A stretch of 30,059 bases of DNA from Bimuria novae-zelandiae CBS 107.79 (GCA_010015655.1 ML976765.1:40950-71008); one strand, 5' to 3'. Numbered from the stretch's first letter, positions 1 to 10,164 are shown. A program made the numbers and translations. Notes: generated by a model not told the origin, from the letters alone.

Positions 1-756
1 TTGAGTGAGAAACGTGAGGTTGAAGTGTAGGTGTTGACGCTCTACAGAGCTCTTAGAGGCTCGGAGGCTCGGAGACTCTGTTCCGCTAGTGACGCACTAG
101 CTTCTTGGCAAGTCACATGACAGCCGACTTTATTGAGATTACCCTTTGTAAGATGTTCCTAGCGTGATGTGGTGAAGGACTCGCAGCTGTAGGAGGTTAA
201 TCGGAGTACTATAGGTATGTTTTTGACGAAGATGGGTTGTGCACTATCGTAAAGCCGCCGGGTGCCGCGGAGTGCCTATGCTACCTTGAAAACTGGCAGT
301 GAGCACAACGAGAGAATTTTGGTGCGAATTTGGAAATCTTCGAATTACTACCAAGGCAGGTGTCTGGTCACGTGGTAGACTCAAATTCAAAATTCTGAAG
401 TCCTGAGGCCAGGATATGGATCCCAAGAACTCGGATAACTGGGTCAACATAATCAATGATGCAAGAATGACCTGATGGAGGCGAATCAGACGCCTGAAGG
501 TTGCATGCAATATGCCAACTGCGAGGGTATTCGTCTGTAACGTGGCAGACACAAGACTACGAAGTCCGTACAGCTTTGAATGTGATTCTTATTTATACTC
601 TGTCCGAACCAGACGCAGATGAATACTTCAACCTGACGAAGTCCCCGTTCGCTTTGCGATCTATCTTTAGTGTACCGTAGCTTTGCCATTCATAACCGGG
701 TTCGAGCGATAACAGAGGCTGCCAATTCGATTCCAATTTCTCAACATTCATAACAA
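1..756. other. Intergenic stretch upstream of the HET relic
   Basis: No convincing gene. The short open frames here are on the minus strand, show no recognisable motif and have no plausible splice partners. A pol III B-box-like string (GGTTCGAGC) near 698 has no matching A box or cloverleaf. Confidence 0.5.
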
Positions 757-3039
757 ATGGAGTTGTGCGCCGTGTGCTCGAATCTAGGTTTGCCTCTCAA
801 TAACAAAAGGAATCAAGAACTTGGTCTTTACGATGAGATCTACGCGGAGTCGATTAGTATGGGGCCAGGGCGACAGGGGTGCGGTGGTTGTGCGTTTTTC
901 CGTGCAATGTTTCGTCAATCGATAAATTGGAAACATTGCGAAGAACATGAGCTTTTCGGTCACGAGGTATTTTTGAATGGTACTGGTCTGGAGTCGAATA
1001 AGGAAACTGAGCATAGGATCGATATGAAATTGGAACATTGCATCGAGGCAGCACAATCAGGTACGTCGTATTGCCGCACATTATATATAGGAAGCTGTTG
1101 CTGATCTTCGTTAAGAAGCTCCTGGAAGAAAAAATAGGTTTTTTGTACCCAGTGACCCTTCCGACGATAGATGCTTCGAACTCATTCGCTTGTGGATCGG
1201 CGAGTGTGGGCGCCACGACATGTGCTCTAAACCCGGCCCTGTCCCACTCCCCAAAAGGGTCATTGAAGTCCCCGTCAATCCTACGCATTCTCCGAGACTT
1301 CTCGTCACTAATGACCAATATGGAGAATATGTAATCTTGCCACACTGCTGGGGCAAGGCCGGCATTGCAAAACTCACAACTGCTGTCGCGGTGGGCCGAA
1401 CGGCTGGTGCGCAGTAGAAAAGATTGTGGAATTCTTCTGCTGGAGGGTGTACTATCTAGAAGCTACCGAGTATGTATGTGTACGAGCGTAAACATCGCTA
1501 GTCCCAGATAGGTGTAGCCCTCTCAGAAAGGTGAGTGGCAACTAAGCAAGGGTAGGAGTAACCATCTCATCGAGTAAGAGCCATTAAACCGTCACAACTG
1601 CACTGGTGCCAGAGTACCAGGTTGCAGTTCCCCCTGCAACCCTTCCGAGAAGTTTCGCAGATGCAATTCATATGACGAGGCGTTTGGGGTATCGCTCTCT
1701 TTGGATTGACGAAATCTGTATCGTTCAAGACAGTAAGGAAGATTGGGCAGAAGAAGCACTCAAGATGGCGCTATACCACGGCCGTTCAGCACTGATGATT
1801 TCTGCAACCGCCGCCTGCGACAGCAATCAAGGGATTCTGGTCAATCGCGACGTTGCTCATTTGCCGCTTCTGGGAAAGCAGAGAAACTATCGTTTACGCA
1901 AAAAGCTTCCTTCGACCCAGGGTGATCTCAATGGCTCCATACTTGCATTACGCGCCTGAGCCACACAAGAGAGATTCCTTGCTCCTCGAATCGTGCATTA
2001 GACGCGGTTCCGGACGATCCGGGAGTGCGCTGAAATAATCAGCTGTGAAGATTAAACGCTTGATTTTTACACATACGCCACACATATTCAACCAAGGAAT
2101 CTTCCAGCCCTTGGTTTCGAGGGCCATGACCAACGACTCTATTGAACGATAGTACGTGCCTACCCGCAGCAGCAGTCTCGACTCTACCGGAGCAAATTCC
2201 ACCTTCGCCACGCAAAGCGAGAGTACGCCTAGACATGTGCTAGACCAAACCTTGTCTGGGAACAGTGTGTCTGCAATTATAGGGGCCGTCTACTCACCGT
2301 GCCGTCCGATAAACTGCCCGCCATTTCTGGAATTGCCGCTTTCATTAATCATGACGGAGAGCTGGGAGAATACCTCGCTGGCACGTGGAGCGAATACTTT
2401 GTTTTCGGGCTTGCACAGGAGCGAGTCGGGCCTCACGTTCGTCACGCAAGGTACCGTGCGCCTAGCTGGAGTTGGGCCGCACACGGACGGCCTATCAGAA
2501 TGTCGACCTTTCCTCTCCCCGAGTTTCGCCAGCGAAGCATGGGAAGACGGCTCCAATCCCAGATTCGTCGCAAACCATATAATACTAGAAGACCCTCGGA
2601 ATCTTTATGGTGCTGTGAAAGAAGGATCTTACGCCATCGTAGACGGCACGTGTACTACGCGCGAAGAAATTCTTAACAATCCCGAGGTTTTCAGGCCGGC
2701 TTATACGCTGGACGAGGAACTGGAAGAGCGCTGCGACTGCTGTGCTTGGCCTGAAGACTCGCCCCGTTAACTGAGTGCAACGGGACTGGTCTGATGCAGA
2801 AGCGGCAATCCAGCGATGAAGACAATAATTTCGATTTCTGCATGTTCTTGTGTGGGCCTAATAAGTATGGTCTCAGCTTTGAGTGCTTGGTTCTGAACTG
2901 GGTAGATCGTGAGCCTTTAGTGGTGAGGCGAGTGGGAAATATGAGGCTGCGTCGTAATCGGGATGTTGAGACGTCGAAGACACTTTTTGAATTGTTCTGT
3001 AGCATTCACTGGGAGTGCATGAGGCTCAAGTTGGTGTGA
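757..3039 (+). pseudogene. Degenerate HET-domain (heterokaryon incompatibility) gene
   Basis: HET proteins trigger cell death when genetically different fungal hyphae fuse. The ATG at 757 opens a frame with CxxC pairs typical of HET N-termini. A 55-bp intron (1061-1115; donor GTACGT, branch CTGAT, acceptor TTAAG) restores the frame to the HET hallmark YGEYVILPHCWGKAG (about 1317-1361). The second hallmark, SLWIDEICIVQDSKEDW, lies at about 1699-1749, followed by QERFLAPRIVH (about 1966-1998), LTVPSDKLPAISGIA (about 2293-2337) and RAPSWSWA (about 2453-2476). The gene is broken. A 218-bp insertion sits at 1374-1591. In-frame stops occur at 1957-1959 (TGA where the family has Trp) and 1999-2001 (TAG). 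There is disturbed sequence at about 2050-2280, a frame change between about 2480 and 2575, and another before 2794. The last segment (FECLVLNWVDRE, about 2878-2913) matches the usual HET C-terminal region. The family assignment is firm; loss of function is inferred from several independent lesions. Confidence 0.88.
1374..1601. mobile_element. Probable small insertion (208 bp) flanked by 10-bp direct repeat
   Basis: TCACAACTGC occurs at 1374-1383 and again at 1592-1601. Deleting one copy plus the intervening 208 bp joins the HET hallmark CWGKAG to LPRSFADAI in one uninterrupted frame, as in intact HET proteins. This suggests a small transposon or SINE-like insertion with a target-site duplication. 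The insert has no obvious inverted termini, no coding capacity and no clear pol III boxes, and its boundaries do not fit a GT-AG intron. The class of element is unknown. Confidence 0.6.
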
Positions 3040-3476
3040 GATTACTGAATTTTGAGGTGAAGCTTTTGAGTAGTTCGATGTGGCATCTCCGGTTATCCTC
3101 GGGTTCGAACCAGCTCTATATCTATACCACCGTAAAAACATGAACCGTCTGATCCTTGAACGATTGCACATTGAATTCTCCATGAAATACGGTTTGCTAA
3201 TCTAGCTCATGCTTTGACAGGCTAAGCACTGTAGACTGAGGTCCCTCCAAAAAGCTCATTACACATTTTGTTTACAGTGCTATACAGAAACAAGCTCGTC
3301 AAAATGGTGAAAGATCGATTCAGCAATTCGCTCTGTGTACATGCTTCCCAATGCAATTGCCGCACTTTGTTTCACGAGCGTCCCTTTCTACCAAGCTGCC
3401 GTGACATGACCTTATGACATTACTATCAGCCTTGCCGTGTCGCAATAAAGTTTCCACAGCTTGCCCTCTTGAGTTC
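3040..3476. other. Intergenic stretch
   Basis: No gene recognised. A B-box-like GGTTCGAACC at about 3102-3111 lacks the rest of a tRNA. Confidence 0.4.
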
Positions 3477-4112
3477 TCAAAAATTTGAAATAAAATCTGG
3501 CTTGCCCACCTCGCGCATACCATTTATATGTTTGTAAACCCGAGTGTCTTGACATGATGGATTAGACCCAAATGAGTCCTTCAAAGGGTGAACAAATTCG
3601 GTCCTTGGACAGATTGCTTCATAGTGATGTGTGTAATGGCGTCCACAACATGAAGTTTGGGCGCCGATATCCCAATGGCTCGCACATGTGTCGCATAGTA
3701 CCCGCGCTTCGCAGCCACAGACGTAATGTTGATATCCTCCAACGCACTGGCGTTTTATTCGAGTCAGAAGGGGTGCACGAGCCTGGGCGATTGCATGGGT
3801 CTCATGTAGACGTGTGCTTGACGGCGAGGCTTTCGGATATACCGTAGGTACCATGGGTAAAATGGGTACTAGGTCGAATTTCGGCGTCGGTGGGCTTTCA
3901 GCCGCGTTACTTGAGACATTTGGGCTCTGAGATGCTCGTACTTTGCACATACCCCTCCGCACCCTTCGCTTTTTAGCCTTGGAAAGATGCCTGTAAATAC
4001 CTGGCTTTTCACCATTCTTTGGAGAGATTATTATCAGCTTAAAGCTCCAGTACACTTCCTTTCCCACACCAACCCCGTGTGCCGATTCCATTGAATGCGA
4101 GAGGTGAGACAC
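3477..4112 (-). CDS. Hypothetical Cys-rich protein (211 aa), uncertain
   Basis: A single uninterrupted 212-codon frame. I do not recognise a named family. The N-terminal 115 residues are basic and Ser/Pro-rich without motifs. From about residue 130 onward there is a Cys/His cluster: CGCEARVLCDTC, then a CC pair followed by GRHYTHHYEAIC, and a final SCQDT. Clusters of this kind are seen in small secreted or zinc-binding fungal proteins, but no signal peptide is visible. The frame has none of the RIP-like stops seen in the neighbouring relics, which argues weakly for a real gene. It could also be a chance open frame or the remains of a longer spliced gene. Confidence 0.38.
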   Translation of the reverse strand: MSHLSHSMESAHGVGVGKEVYWSFKLIIISPKNGEKPGIYRHLSKAKKRRVRRGMCKVRASQSPNVSSNAAESPPTPKFDLVPILPMVPTVYPKASPSSTRLHETHAIAQARAPLLTRIKRQCVGGYQHYVCGCEARVLCDTCASHWDIGAQTSCCGRHYTHHYEAICPRTEFVHPLKDSFGSNPSCQDTRVYKHINGMREVGKPDFISNF

Positions 4113-4866
4113 GACCCAGCTCTAGATGTGACCTCGGGATTTGTGTAGTTCTGGCAACTAAAGCTGATCGTATCTTGATGGTTAAAGGGAGCGATCAGAA
4201 CTCGGGAGCGAAGAGGATTCTGGCCTTGCCACATGCATGGAAGGGTCAGGAAGGCGCTGAGACCACGTGCATTTGCCGAGGCTCTTATGTCGTGTTCACC
4301 AATAGCGTTTAAACTGGCCTTGAAGATAGGTTCCGATCAAGTGAAATGCTGGCAAAGCGCTTTGCGCCTATGCAGACGAGTTTCGTGGAGACCTCATGCG
4401 AGTTTCATGGTTGGAAAATGGTTTTCGAATGTGAGTTTCTTCAGGTATCAGACGGATCATCGGGATTTATCCAGGTCTTGTAGTTACCTATAGTAAATCA
4501 CGCATAGACCTTAGGTTTAATTCATATCTGGAAAACTTTCCAGGTGCGTATTGGTCCTGGCTTTGATATGGGTTCAAGCATATATCAATTCATTCATTAA
4601 ACCGTGATCTGCTATCCAGCATCTGCTACGAGTCAACTGGTCGCAACTCATACCACCGAATTACAAGTGCAGCAGGCGAGAATGCGGAAAGGTCGCCAAT
4701 CACCAGTATAGGTTACCATCAAGGAGAGTTGCAGGAAGCAACTGACCTCAGATCATCAGATACCATCAGGACTCTTCCGCAGTACGGTCCCAGAAGTCAA
4801 ATAGAGTAGACGGTATAACGACCCAACTGGGCCAGCTCAAACAAGATCATAAACTCGAAGCAGGAG
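4113..4866. other. Intergenic stretch
   Basis: Only short, mutually overlapping frames without motifs. It may include decayed ends of flanking relics, but nothing is identifiable. Confidence 0.4.
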
Positions 4867-5523
4867 TCAATGAATATGCACGGTTCTTTTGTGCCTCCTC
4901 AGATTAGCTCCTCTTGTCGCTCGATGTCACATCCCTCGATAGCGTAGTCGTATCGCTTGCCCTTGTGTTCGGATTGTTCGTAGTACCAAAGTGATGTACG
5001 ATGCGTGAAGGTCCTCGCGCATGTTTTGCAGACATACGACGCGGGTAGTTTTCCCCTGAGTTGCCTGCGAAGTGTTAGAAGAGTAAGTTGGAGGATTTCC
5101 GAGCGCAGTTAGTATTCTAAGAACCACCGCTGAATACCGAACAGTCGGTCAAGTCGCTTGTTGTTCACGTACTCAGAGCATTGAGGTGCGACAGAGGATG
5201 CAGCAAATTGTTCCGTTGGAGGGGCAGCTGACGTCGAGTGGACATTTGATGAGCTTCGCGTCAAGCTAGAGGGCAAGTTTGTGGGTAAGCTGGAAGTACC
5301 AAGCAGAAGCTGAACATCGGCGTTATAAGAAAACGTGACTGTCACGAACCCAGACAGTACGCTGGGGTCGATTGTTTGAAGGTCTTCATAACCAATAATT
5401 GGACTGAATTCATCACCTAACCAATGCTGAACATCACAAGATGTGTGGTCCGTGAGGGAAGGTCCAATAACCGAGCAATCTCGATTCGGACGCAACAAAA
5501 CCTCCACCTCGCTCCACCGCCAT
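4867..5523 (-). pseudogene. Relic C2H2 zinc-finger protein gene
   Basis: An upstream open segment (from about 5523 down to 5173; Ser/Thr-rich, motif LPSSLTRSSS) is joined by a 108-bp intron (5172-5065; donor GTACGT, branch TACTAAC, acceptor TTCGCAG). The intron restores the frame to a C2H2 finger, YVCKTCARTFTHRTSLWY then EQSEHKGK. In this finger the first zinc-binding His is Tyr (TAC, from CAC). The second finger has lost its first Cys (Tyr, TAC) and two residues. The frame stops at 4899-4901, yet the expected finger end RRHKRTVH is readable one frame over at about 4875-4898. The upstream part has no in-frame ATG: an ATG at 5523 is in a different frame, and a stop lies just above. Point changes plus a frameshift make this a pseudogene of a likely DNA-binding protein. 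The intron and finger are visible in the sequence; the ancestral function is inferred. Confidence 0.72.
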
Positions 5524-6380
5524 GACTAAGCATCGTTAGTGAAGGATTCATCCAAGCTGAAAAAATCGAGAGGACTTATGTTCCGTGGCAGGAAGTGCTC
5601 TGAGTGTGGATGATCATTGTGACGCTCTGAAATGGTACGAGCGGAGGCAGAGCTCCACGCGCGCACTCGTGCTTGAACGTTATAAAGCGTTCCACTTGGC
5701 AAATATTAGTTTCCATAAGTGCAGAGCTTTAGGGGGCAGTAGTTAGCGAGGGAGGGCAGGATAAACCTTAGAGCCATGTTTAATCAAGTTCACTCGGTAG
5801 AGTATAGAATGATCGGACTTAAGCACACGTCCCGTGTGGTCTCATTGTTGTCTTAGATTTGCCTTACCGGTGTCAAGCCGGCTGAGTGGATGATGGCTGA
5901 CGTGCACGTAGCGTGGTAGGGTTCGCGCCGGCCAAAACACTCTGGCTCAAGCCTACGAGAGTGCATGAAAACAGCCACATATGCACACAGCCCCCGCGAG
6001 ACCACCGAACTTCTCAATGAGACCACAGTGAAGCCGTGCGATGCAAAACCAGTAGGATCTTCTTCACACCCGTTGCTATTCCGGGCACGCGACGTCATAA
6101 GCGAAATGGGGGTCGTTCCTGCCAGTTCTCATGACATAGTTTCCTGTACGGAGATGAGAGCTTTTCCGAGAACTAATGCCACTTGTTCATACACTGATCA
6201 TCTTTGAATGTAGTTCACCAACTAATGATTAAATGTGGGAGTACGAAAGCAATCTCTCAGGAATAACGCTGAAAAAGGCCGCTGCGTTCAAAATGTTACT
6301 GGACAATGATGGGAACGGTTGATTTGCTGTTCCTGGTCTAGCGCTCACAGGTACTGGACGATGTGGCTGATGCTACAGGA
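5524..6380. other. Intergenic stretch
   Basis: No gene recognised. Short open frames around 5853-6207 overlap on both strands and carry no motif. Confidence 0.4.
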
Positions 6381-6478
6381 GACCACGCTAAAGAGACCAC
6401 AGCGATGAGACCGCAGTGATGAGACCGCAGTGATGGGACCACGGTGATGAGACCACACGAAAAGGACTACAACGAGGA
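6381..6478. repeat. 14-bp minisatellite, seven units
   Basis: Seven consecutive 14-bp units begin at 6381, 6395, 6409, 6423, 6437, 6451 and 6465. Central units read GACCGCAGTGATGA, and the edge units are more diverged. The period is not a multiple of three, so it is unlikely to be coding. Loose matches to the same motif occur near 5999-6035. Confidence 0.85.
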
Positions 6479-7261
6479 TCAGACTTGAGAAACCACTTTG
6501 GCGGTACCACAAATCGTAACGTACATAAGAGCGACGATGTATTTCACTCTGAGCCCACTTCAACTCCTCTCTATCACAAAAGCACCTGTCATCGCACATA
6601 GTTCAATATTTTGAGGCCGTTGACGGTTTCAAAAACCAAAAAGCCAAAAACCTCGACCCATAGAGACACCCTTCTTCCACCCTTCAGCTATCGTTCGCCA
6701 ATTTCTATCTGTACGATACAGCGGACCGCATCCGGTATTATCGTACCTCTCGCCGTCAATTTCTCCACAAAGCCAGTTGGTCAAACCGGTGCGACTCGTG
6801 TCCATCTCAGCACAAAACTCCAAGAGGCGTCATGAATTACCGAAATAAAGAGCCGAAGAAGAGCGAGGGCGAAGGGCAGCCAAGGGATGGTGGCAGGAAG
6901 TTGAAGTGAATAAAGAGCTTGGCACCGACATCGCTCGTTGAGAGCTGTCTTCAGCGTTGTTTGAAGGAACGTAGAGTACGGGTGTTTGAGAAGATTTTTT
7001 TCAAAATAATTCGAGTCGCTTCGCAATGTAACATACCAAACTATCTACAGAAAGGACTCCGCTAGCAAAAGATACCCAGAGTCTCTCCCCATGCTATGCA
7101 TCGAAGCTGTCCGTTGCGAGTAACAGCGAGGGATACTCTGTTCCGAGGTGGGCCGAAGTAGTCTTGAGAAGCACAATCAACCTGTCAATCCTTATTGCAT
7201 GTGGACCTGATGATCAGCCCTGATCATGTGTTTCACTCACTGCAAGTGCCCTTCAAGGCTC
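6479..7261. other. Intergenic stretch
   Basis: No gene recognised; only short overlapping frames. It includes the 3' flank of the relic gene that ends at 7262. Confidence 0.4.
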
Positions 7262-8373
7262 TTAGCCTTTCACCTCCGTAATTTCTGCTTTCTTCTTCTC
7301 GCGCTTAGCCTGCTTCTTCGCCTTCTTTGCTTTCTTGATCTTAGCCCTGCTGCCGCGCTTCGCGGTGCCTGCTGCAGTCTCCTGTGTGTTTTTCTCTTGT
7401 TCGATGGTCTGCTTACCCTCCGTGACAGATTTCACTTTCTCCTCCTTATCATTGTTTCCGTATTCAGACTTGCTGTTAGTCTCAGCCTAGTTGGTGTCTT
7501 CGTCCTTGTCGCTGCCGTTCCTGTCTCCGTTCTCGGTGCCCTCAATGACTTCTTCGCCAGCATGCTCGTCATTGTATTCCCCCAAGAACAGCAGTAGTTC
7601 GGTTTCCTCCTCTTCCTCCGTGTCTCTGCCCTCATATCCCTCTTCGAAGAACCTCACTACCACCTCATCAGCCGTGTCCTCGCCCGTCGTGTCGTCCGCG
7701 CCCCTGCCCTGTCCGGCTCTACACCCTCCTCCACTTGACCACCCGCTCCTTCCACACTTGGCTCCACCGCCGCTTCCTCTTCCTGATCCTTCATAGCATC
7801 CACCCTCTGCTCCTCCGCAACCTACGGAACAAGATGCACCATCGCGACAAAATGTTCGTGCGCATGCGCCTCAAACGCATCGACCAACTCCCTCATATTG
7901 TCCTCGCAAACACCCTGCGGCACTTCCGTCTTCCTCAACTTCTCAATCGCATAAAGTACACCAGAGAAAAAGCTCAACAGAAGCTCCTGGTCGCCCTCGA
8001 CCTCACTCAGAACCTCGTCGCGGGTGAGCGTGACCCCGTTGATGCCCCAGCCGCCGAGGAAGTTCAGCGTGGCCTTGTCTAGGAGCGCGGAGAGGGGTTC
8101 CAGGCGGTCGTAGTTGACGGCGCGGCGCGTGTAGAGCGTGACGGCGATGAAGGCGAGCTCGTGCGCGTTGTCGAGCGCGCGGTTGTCGCGGTCGAAGATG
8201 CCTTGGTCCCAGACGGGCCATTCTAGGTCAGCAAAGCACGGCTTCTGGGTTGGCTGGAAGGCGCTGGCGAGCGGGTCGGTGTAGGTGTCGTCTTTGGCGG
8301 GACTGAGAATGGAGTTTGGAGGTGGGCCAGTCCTCGAATATGGTTTGGAAAGATCTAGAGGCGGAGGTGGGCT
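7262..8373 (-). pseudogene. Broken gene for an acidic protein with Lys-rich tail
   Basis: Read on the minus strand, a GC-rich coding-quality segment (8373-7825) contains DLEWPVWDQGIFDRDNR, NAHELAFIAVTLYTRRAVN and LNFLGGWGINGVTLTRDEV. I do not recognise the family. It then hits TAG at 7824-7822. The same frame continues with acidic sequence, shifts by one base near 7690-7710, and runs on as a Glu/Asp-rich segment (EEEEETELLLFLGEYNDEHA). A second TAG follows at 7489-7487, and the gene ends in a Lys/Ala-rich tail (KIKKAKKAKKQAKREKKK) with a natural TAA at 7264-7262. Both TAGs are explicable as CAG (Gln) to TAG. No start ATG is in frame: an ATA within an ACCATATTCGAG context at about 8336 could be a lost ATG one frame over, and a TATATAAA box lies near 8373-8380. 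The gene is probably recently inactivated, since the protein sequence is otherwise well kept. Confidence 0.65.
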
Positions 8374-8380
8374 TTATATA

Positions 8381-9135
8381 CGGAGCTTTCGCGCTGCAGG
8401 TGCAACGGCGGGACTTGTTGCAAACAGAATTTAGAGTGATATGCTGTCGCTCGAGTACGAACGGAAGCAAAGTGAGTGTGAAGAGGTGCGATTGCAGGCG
8501 CCATCGGCGCTCTACAAGTATGCGAGGACTGACGTTTTACTAGAGGGTAAGTCACTCTTTTCATTTATATGTTATTATAATTCCACACGCAAGCCCAGGG
8601 CTCTGCTTCGAGCTCTAATATTGTAATTGTTACCTACCTCGAGTTACCGTCGACATTAGAGTAATTCTTTATCAGAGTCCGACATCCTCCTACACGCATC
8701 GAGATAGTCTCTTTATCCTTGTAATCGCGAGGCCGCTTGCAAAAGTTTGGATTTAATCGTGTCCACTAAATCGTGACCGACCGTAGATATCTATGCCCTC
8801 TGATACGGTGATACCATTCTAGCCGACGGATAGTAAGCTCGACAATGCGTTAGAGCGATCAGATTTATTTTCAAGTTCGGCCTTTGCTTTGCTGACACTG
8901 ACTGATGCCTTGAAAGATAGAATGGGAGGACCGGTGATACGCTAGATTGGACAGTCAGTTACGAGTTTTTCACAGGACGTTGAGACCTGACTCAAGTAGC
9001 ACTCTAATCCATGAGAACACGAGTCATGTGATCAGCCACCCCCGCGGCCAACCAAGTGGGGTGTGTTATCAGCAGCAATTCCCTCCAAAGCACTCATCTG
9101 CCCTTACACACATCTTCCCACACTCTATAGCAATC
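8381..9135. other. Intergenic stretch with the DUF4202 gene promoter
   Basis: It separates the divergently oriented relic (ending at 8373) from the DUF4202 gene. The frame of that gene stays open back to 8947 but lacks family similarity there. The last 50 bases before 9136 are C/T- and A-rich, like a fungal 5' leader. Confidence 0.45.
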
Positions 9136-9789
9136 ATGTCCACCTCCACGCCCTACACCAAAGCCCTCGCCGCCATCGACGCCGCCCACGCCCTCGACCC
9201 CAATAAAATCACTGTCGCCGGCACCTCTCTCCCCTACGAACTCCACTACGCACAAAAATGCACCTCCTACCTCGAAAAACGCGCGCCCGACGCGTCCGAA
9301 GCTCTCCGCCTCGCCATCCGCGCCCAGCACTTCCGCCGCTGGGAAGTCCCGCGCAATTCCTACCCAATGACACGCATCGGATACCACGCGTGGCGAACGC
9401 ATCTCAAGAAACGCCAAGCTGAGCTCGTCATGAGCATTCTAGATGAGATATACGAGCACCCGACGCACGAAGAGCATATGGCATTCCTGAATAGGGTGGG
9501 AAGTTTGATCAAGAAAGAAGGGCTGAAAGAGGGCGATGAGGAGGCGGGCGTGCTGGAGGATGTCGCATGTCTTGTTTTTCTGGACGATCAGTTTGAGAAG
9601 TACGCGAAGCTGTGGGCGGATGGGAAGGGAGAGGAGGGCGAGGAAGGGGTACGATTGGAAGAAGAGAAGGTTGTAGGCATATTGAGGAAGACGTGGGCGA
9701 AGATGACGCCGAAGGGGCATGAGCTTGCGCTGCGGATACCGATGGAGGGGCGCCCGAAGGAGCTCATTCAGAAGGCTTTGGCGGGATGA
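9136..9789 (+). CDS. DUF4202-family protein
   Basis: A 217-residue intronless protein of the DUF4202 family (Pfam PF13875), a soluble alpha-helical family found in bacteria and fungi whose biochemical role is not established. The recognisable pattern runs through the whole length: an N-terminal YTKALAAIDAAHALDPN, then EALRLAIRAQHFRRWEVPR with the conserved Gln-His and Arg-Trp-Glu, GYHAWRTHLKK, a middle VLEDVACLVFLDDQFEKYA, and a C-terminal ILRKTWAKMTPKGHELAL. I chose the ATG at 9136 because family similarity starts there and the context (caatcATGtcc) is good. An in-frame extension to 8947 would add 63 unrelated residues. A charged loop (about residues 173-190, Glu/Gly-rich) is a fungal-type insertion before the last helix. 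The gene is intact and shows no RIP-like damage although relics lie on both sides. There is no signal peptide or membrane segment, so it is probably cytosolic. Confidence 0.93.
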   Translation: MSTSTPYTKALAAIDAAHALDPNKITVAGTSLPYELHYAQKCTSYLEKRAPDASEALRLAIRAQHFRRWEVPRNSYPMTRIGYHAWRTHLKKRQAELVMSILDEIYEHPTHEEHMAFLNRVGSLIKKEGLKEGDEEAGVLEDVACLVFLDDQFEKYAKLWADGKGEEGEEGVRLEEEKVVGILRKTWAKMTPKGHELALRIPMEGRPKELIQKALAG

Positions 9790-9936
9790 ATTGATTGGTT
9801 GAATTGGTTTAGATTTTGGTTGGATGGACTATATACAGCTGCATCAGAGCAGCGTGGGTATCGTTCAGACTGGGGCAATGGGAAAGGCCGCGGTTGTAGT
9901 GGGGTTCATCGTGGTGGTGGAGGGGTAGAGGGACGC

Positions 9937-10164
9937 CTATGCGCCGCCCTCGCGCTTTGCGTATTCCTCCTCCATGCGCTCCTCGTAGAGCCGCTCGGCT
10001 TCCCGCTCGGCTTCCCGCTCGGCTTCCAGCTCGGCTTCCGTCTTCTGAGTGTTCGTGACAGATGCGACGCTCTGGGTGGATGGCTTCTCGACCTCTTGCG
10101 CAGTCTGCGCGCTTACTGATGAGGTGGTGGACTTGTCTGTCGTGGAAGGCATCGGTACAGGCAT
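9937..10164 (-). CDS. Small charged helical protein (75 aa)
   Basis: A 75-residue frame with a good start context (catccaacATGcc). The N-terminal half is Ser/Thr-rich and probably disordered. The C-terminal half is a strongly charged helix built on a tetrapeptide-like repeat (ELEAEREAEREAERLYEERM), and the protein ends EEYAKREGGA. The repeat is encoded by 12-bp tandem units (about 9990-10038). A helix of this composition with a short Gly/Ala end resembles small conserved proteins of Pezizomycotina of unknown role, but I cannot name a family. It is convergent with the DUF4202 gene, whose stop is 147 bp away. It is intact and has no visible intron. Confidence 0.62.
   Translation of the reverse strand: MPVPMPSTTDKSTTSSVSAQTAQEVEKPSTQSVASVTNTQKTEAELEAEREAEREAERLYEERMEEEYAKREGGA
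9989..10039. repeat. 12-bp tandem repeat inside the small helical gene
   Basis: About four copies of GCTCGGCTTCCC-like units lie within the coding sequence on the minus strand and add EREA blocks to the helix. Unit number can change without breaking the frame. Confidence 0.8.

Noticed and set aside
690..710. Second B-box-like GGGTTCGAGC
   Set aside because: No tRNA cloverleaf upstream; an isolated motif.
3096..3115. B-box-like GGGTTCGAACC suggesting a tRNA gene
   Set aside because: No A box at the correct distance and no acceptor or anticodon stem can be drawn.
7226..7796. Plus-strand Leu/Ser-rich frames that look like membrane proteins
   Set aside because: They are antisense shadows of the Lys/Glu-rich coding sequence on the minus strand.
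8947..9135. N-terminal extension of the DUF4202 protein
   Set aside because: The 63 added residues show no family similarity, and the ATG at 9136 has good context.
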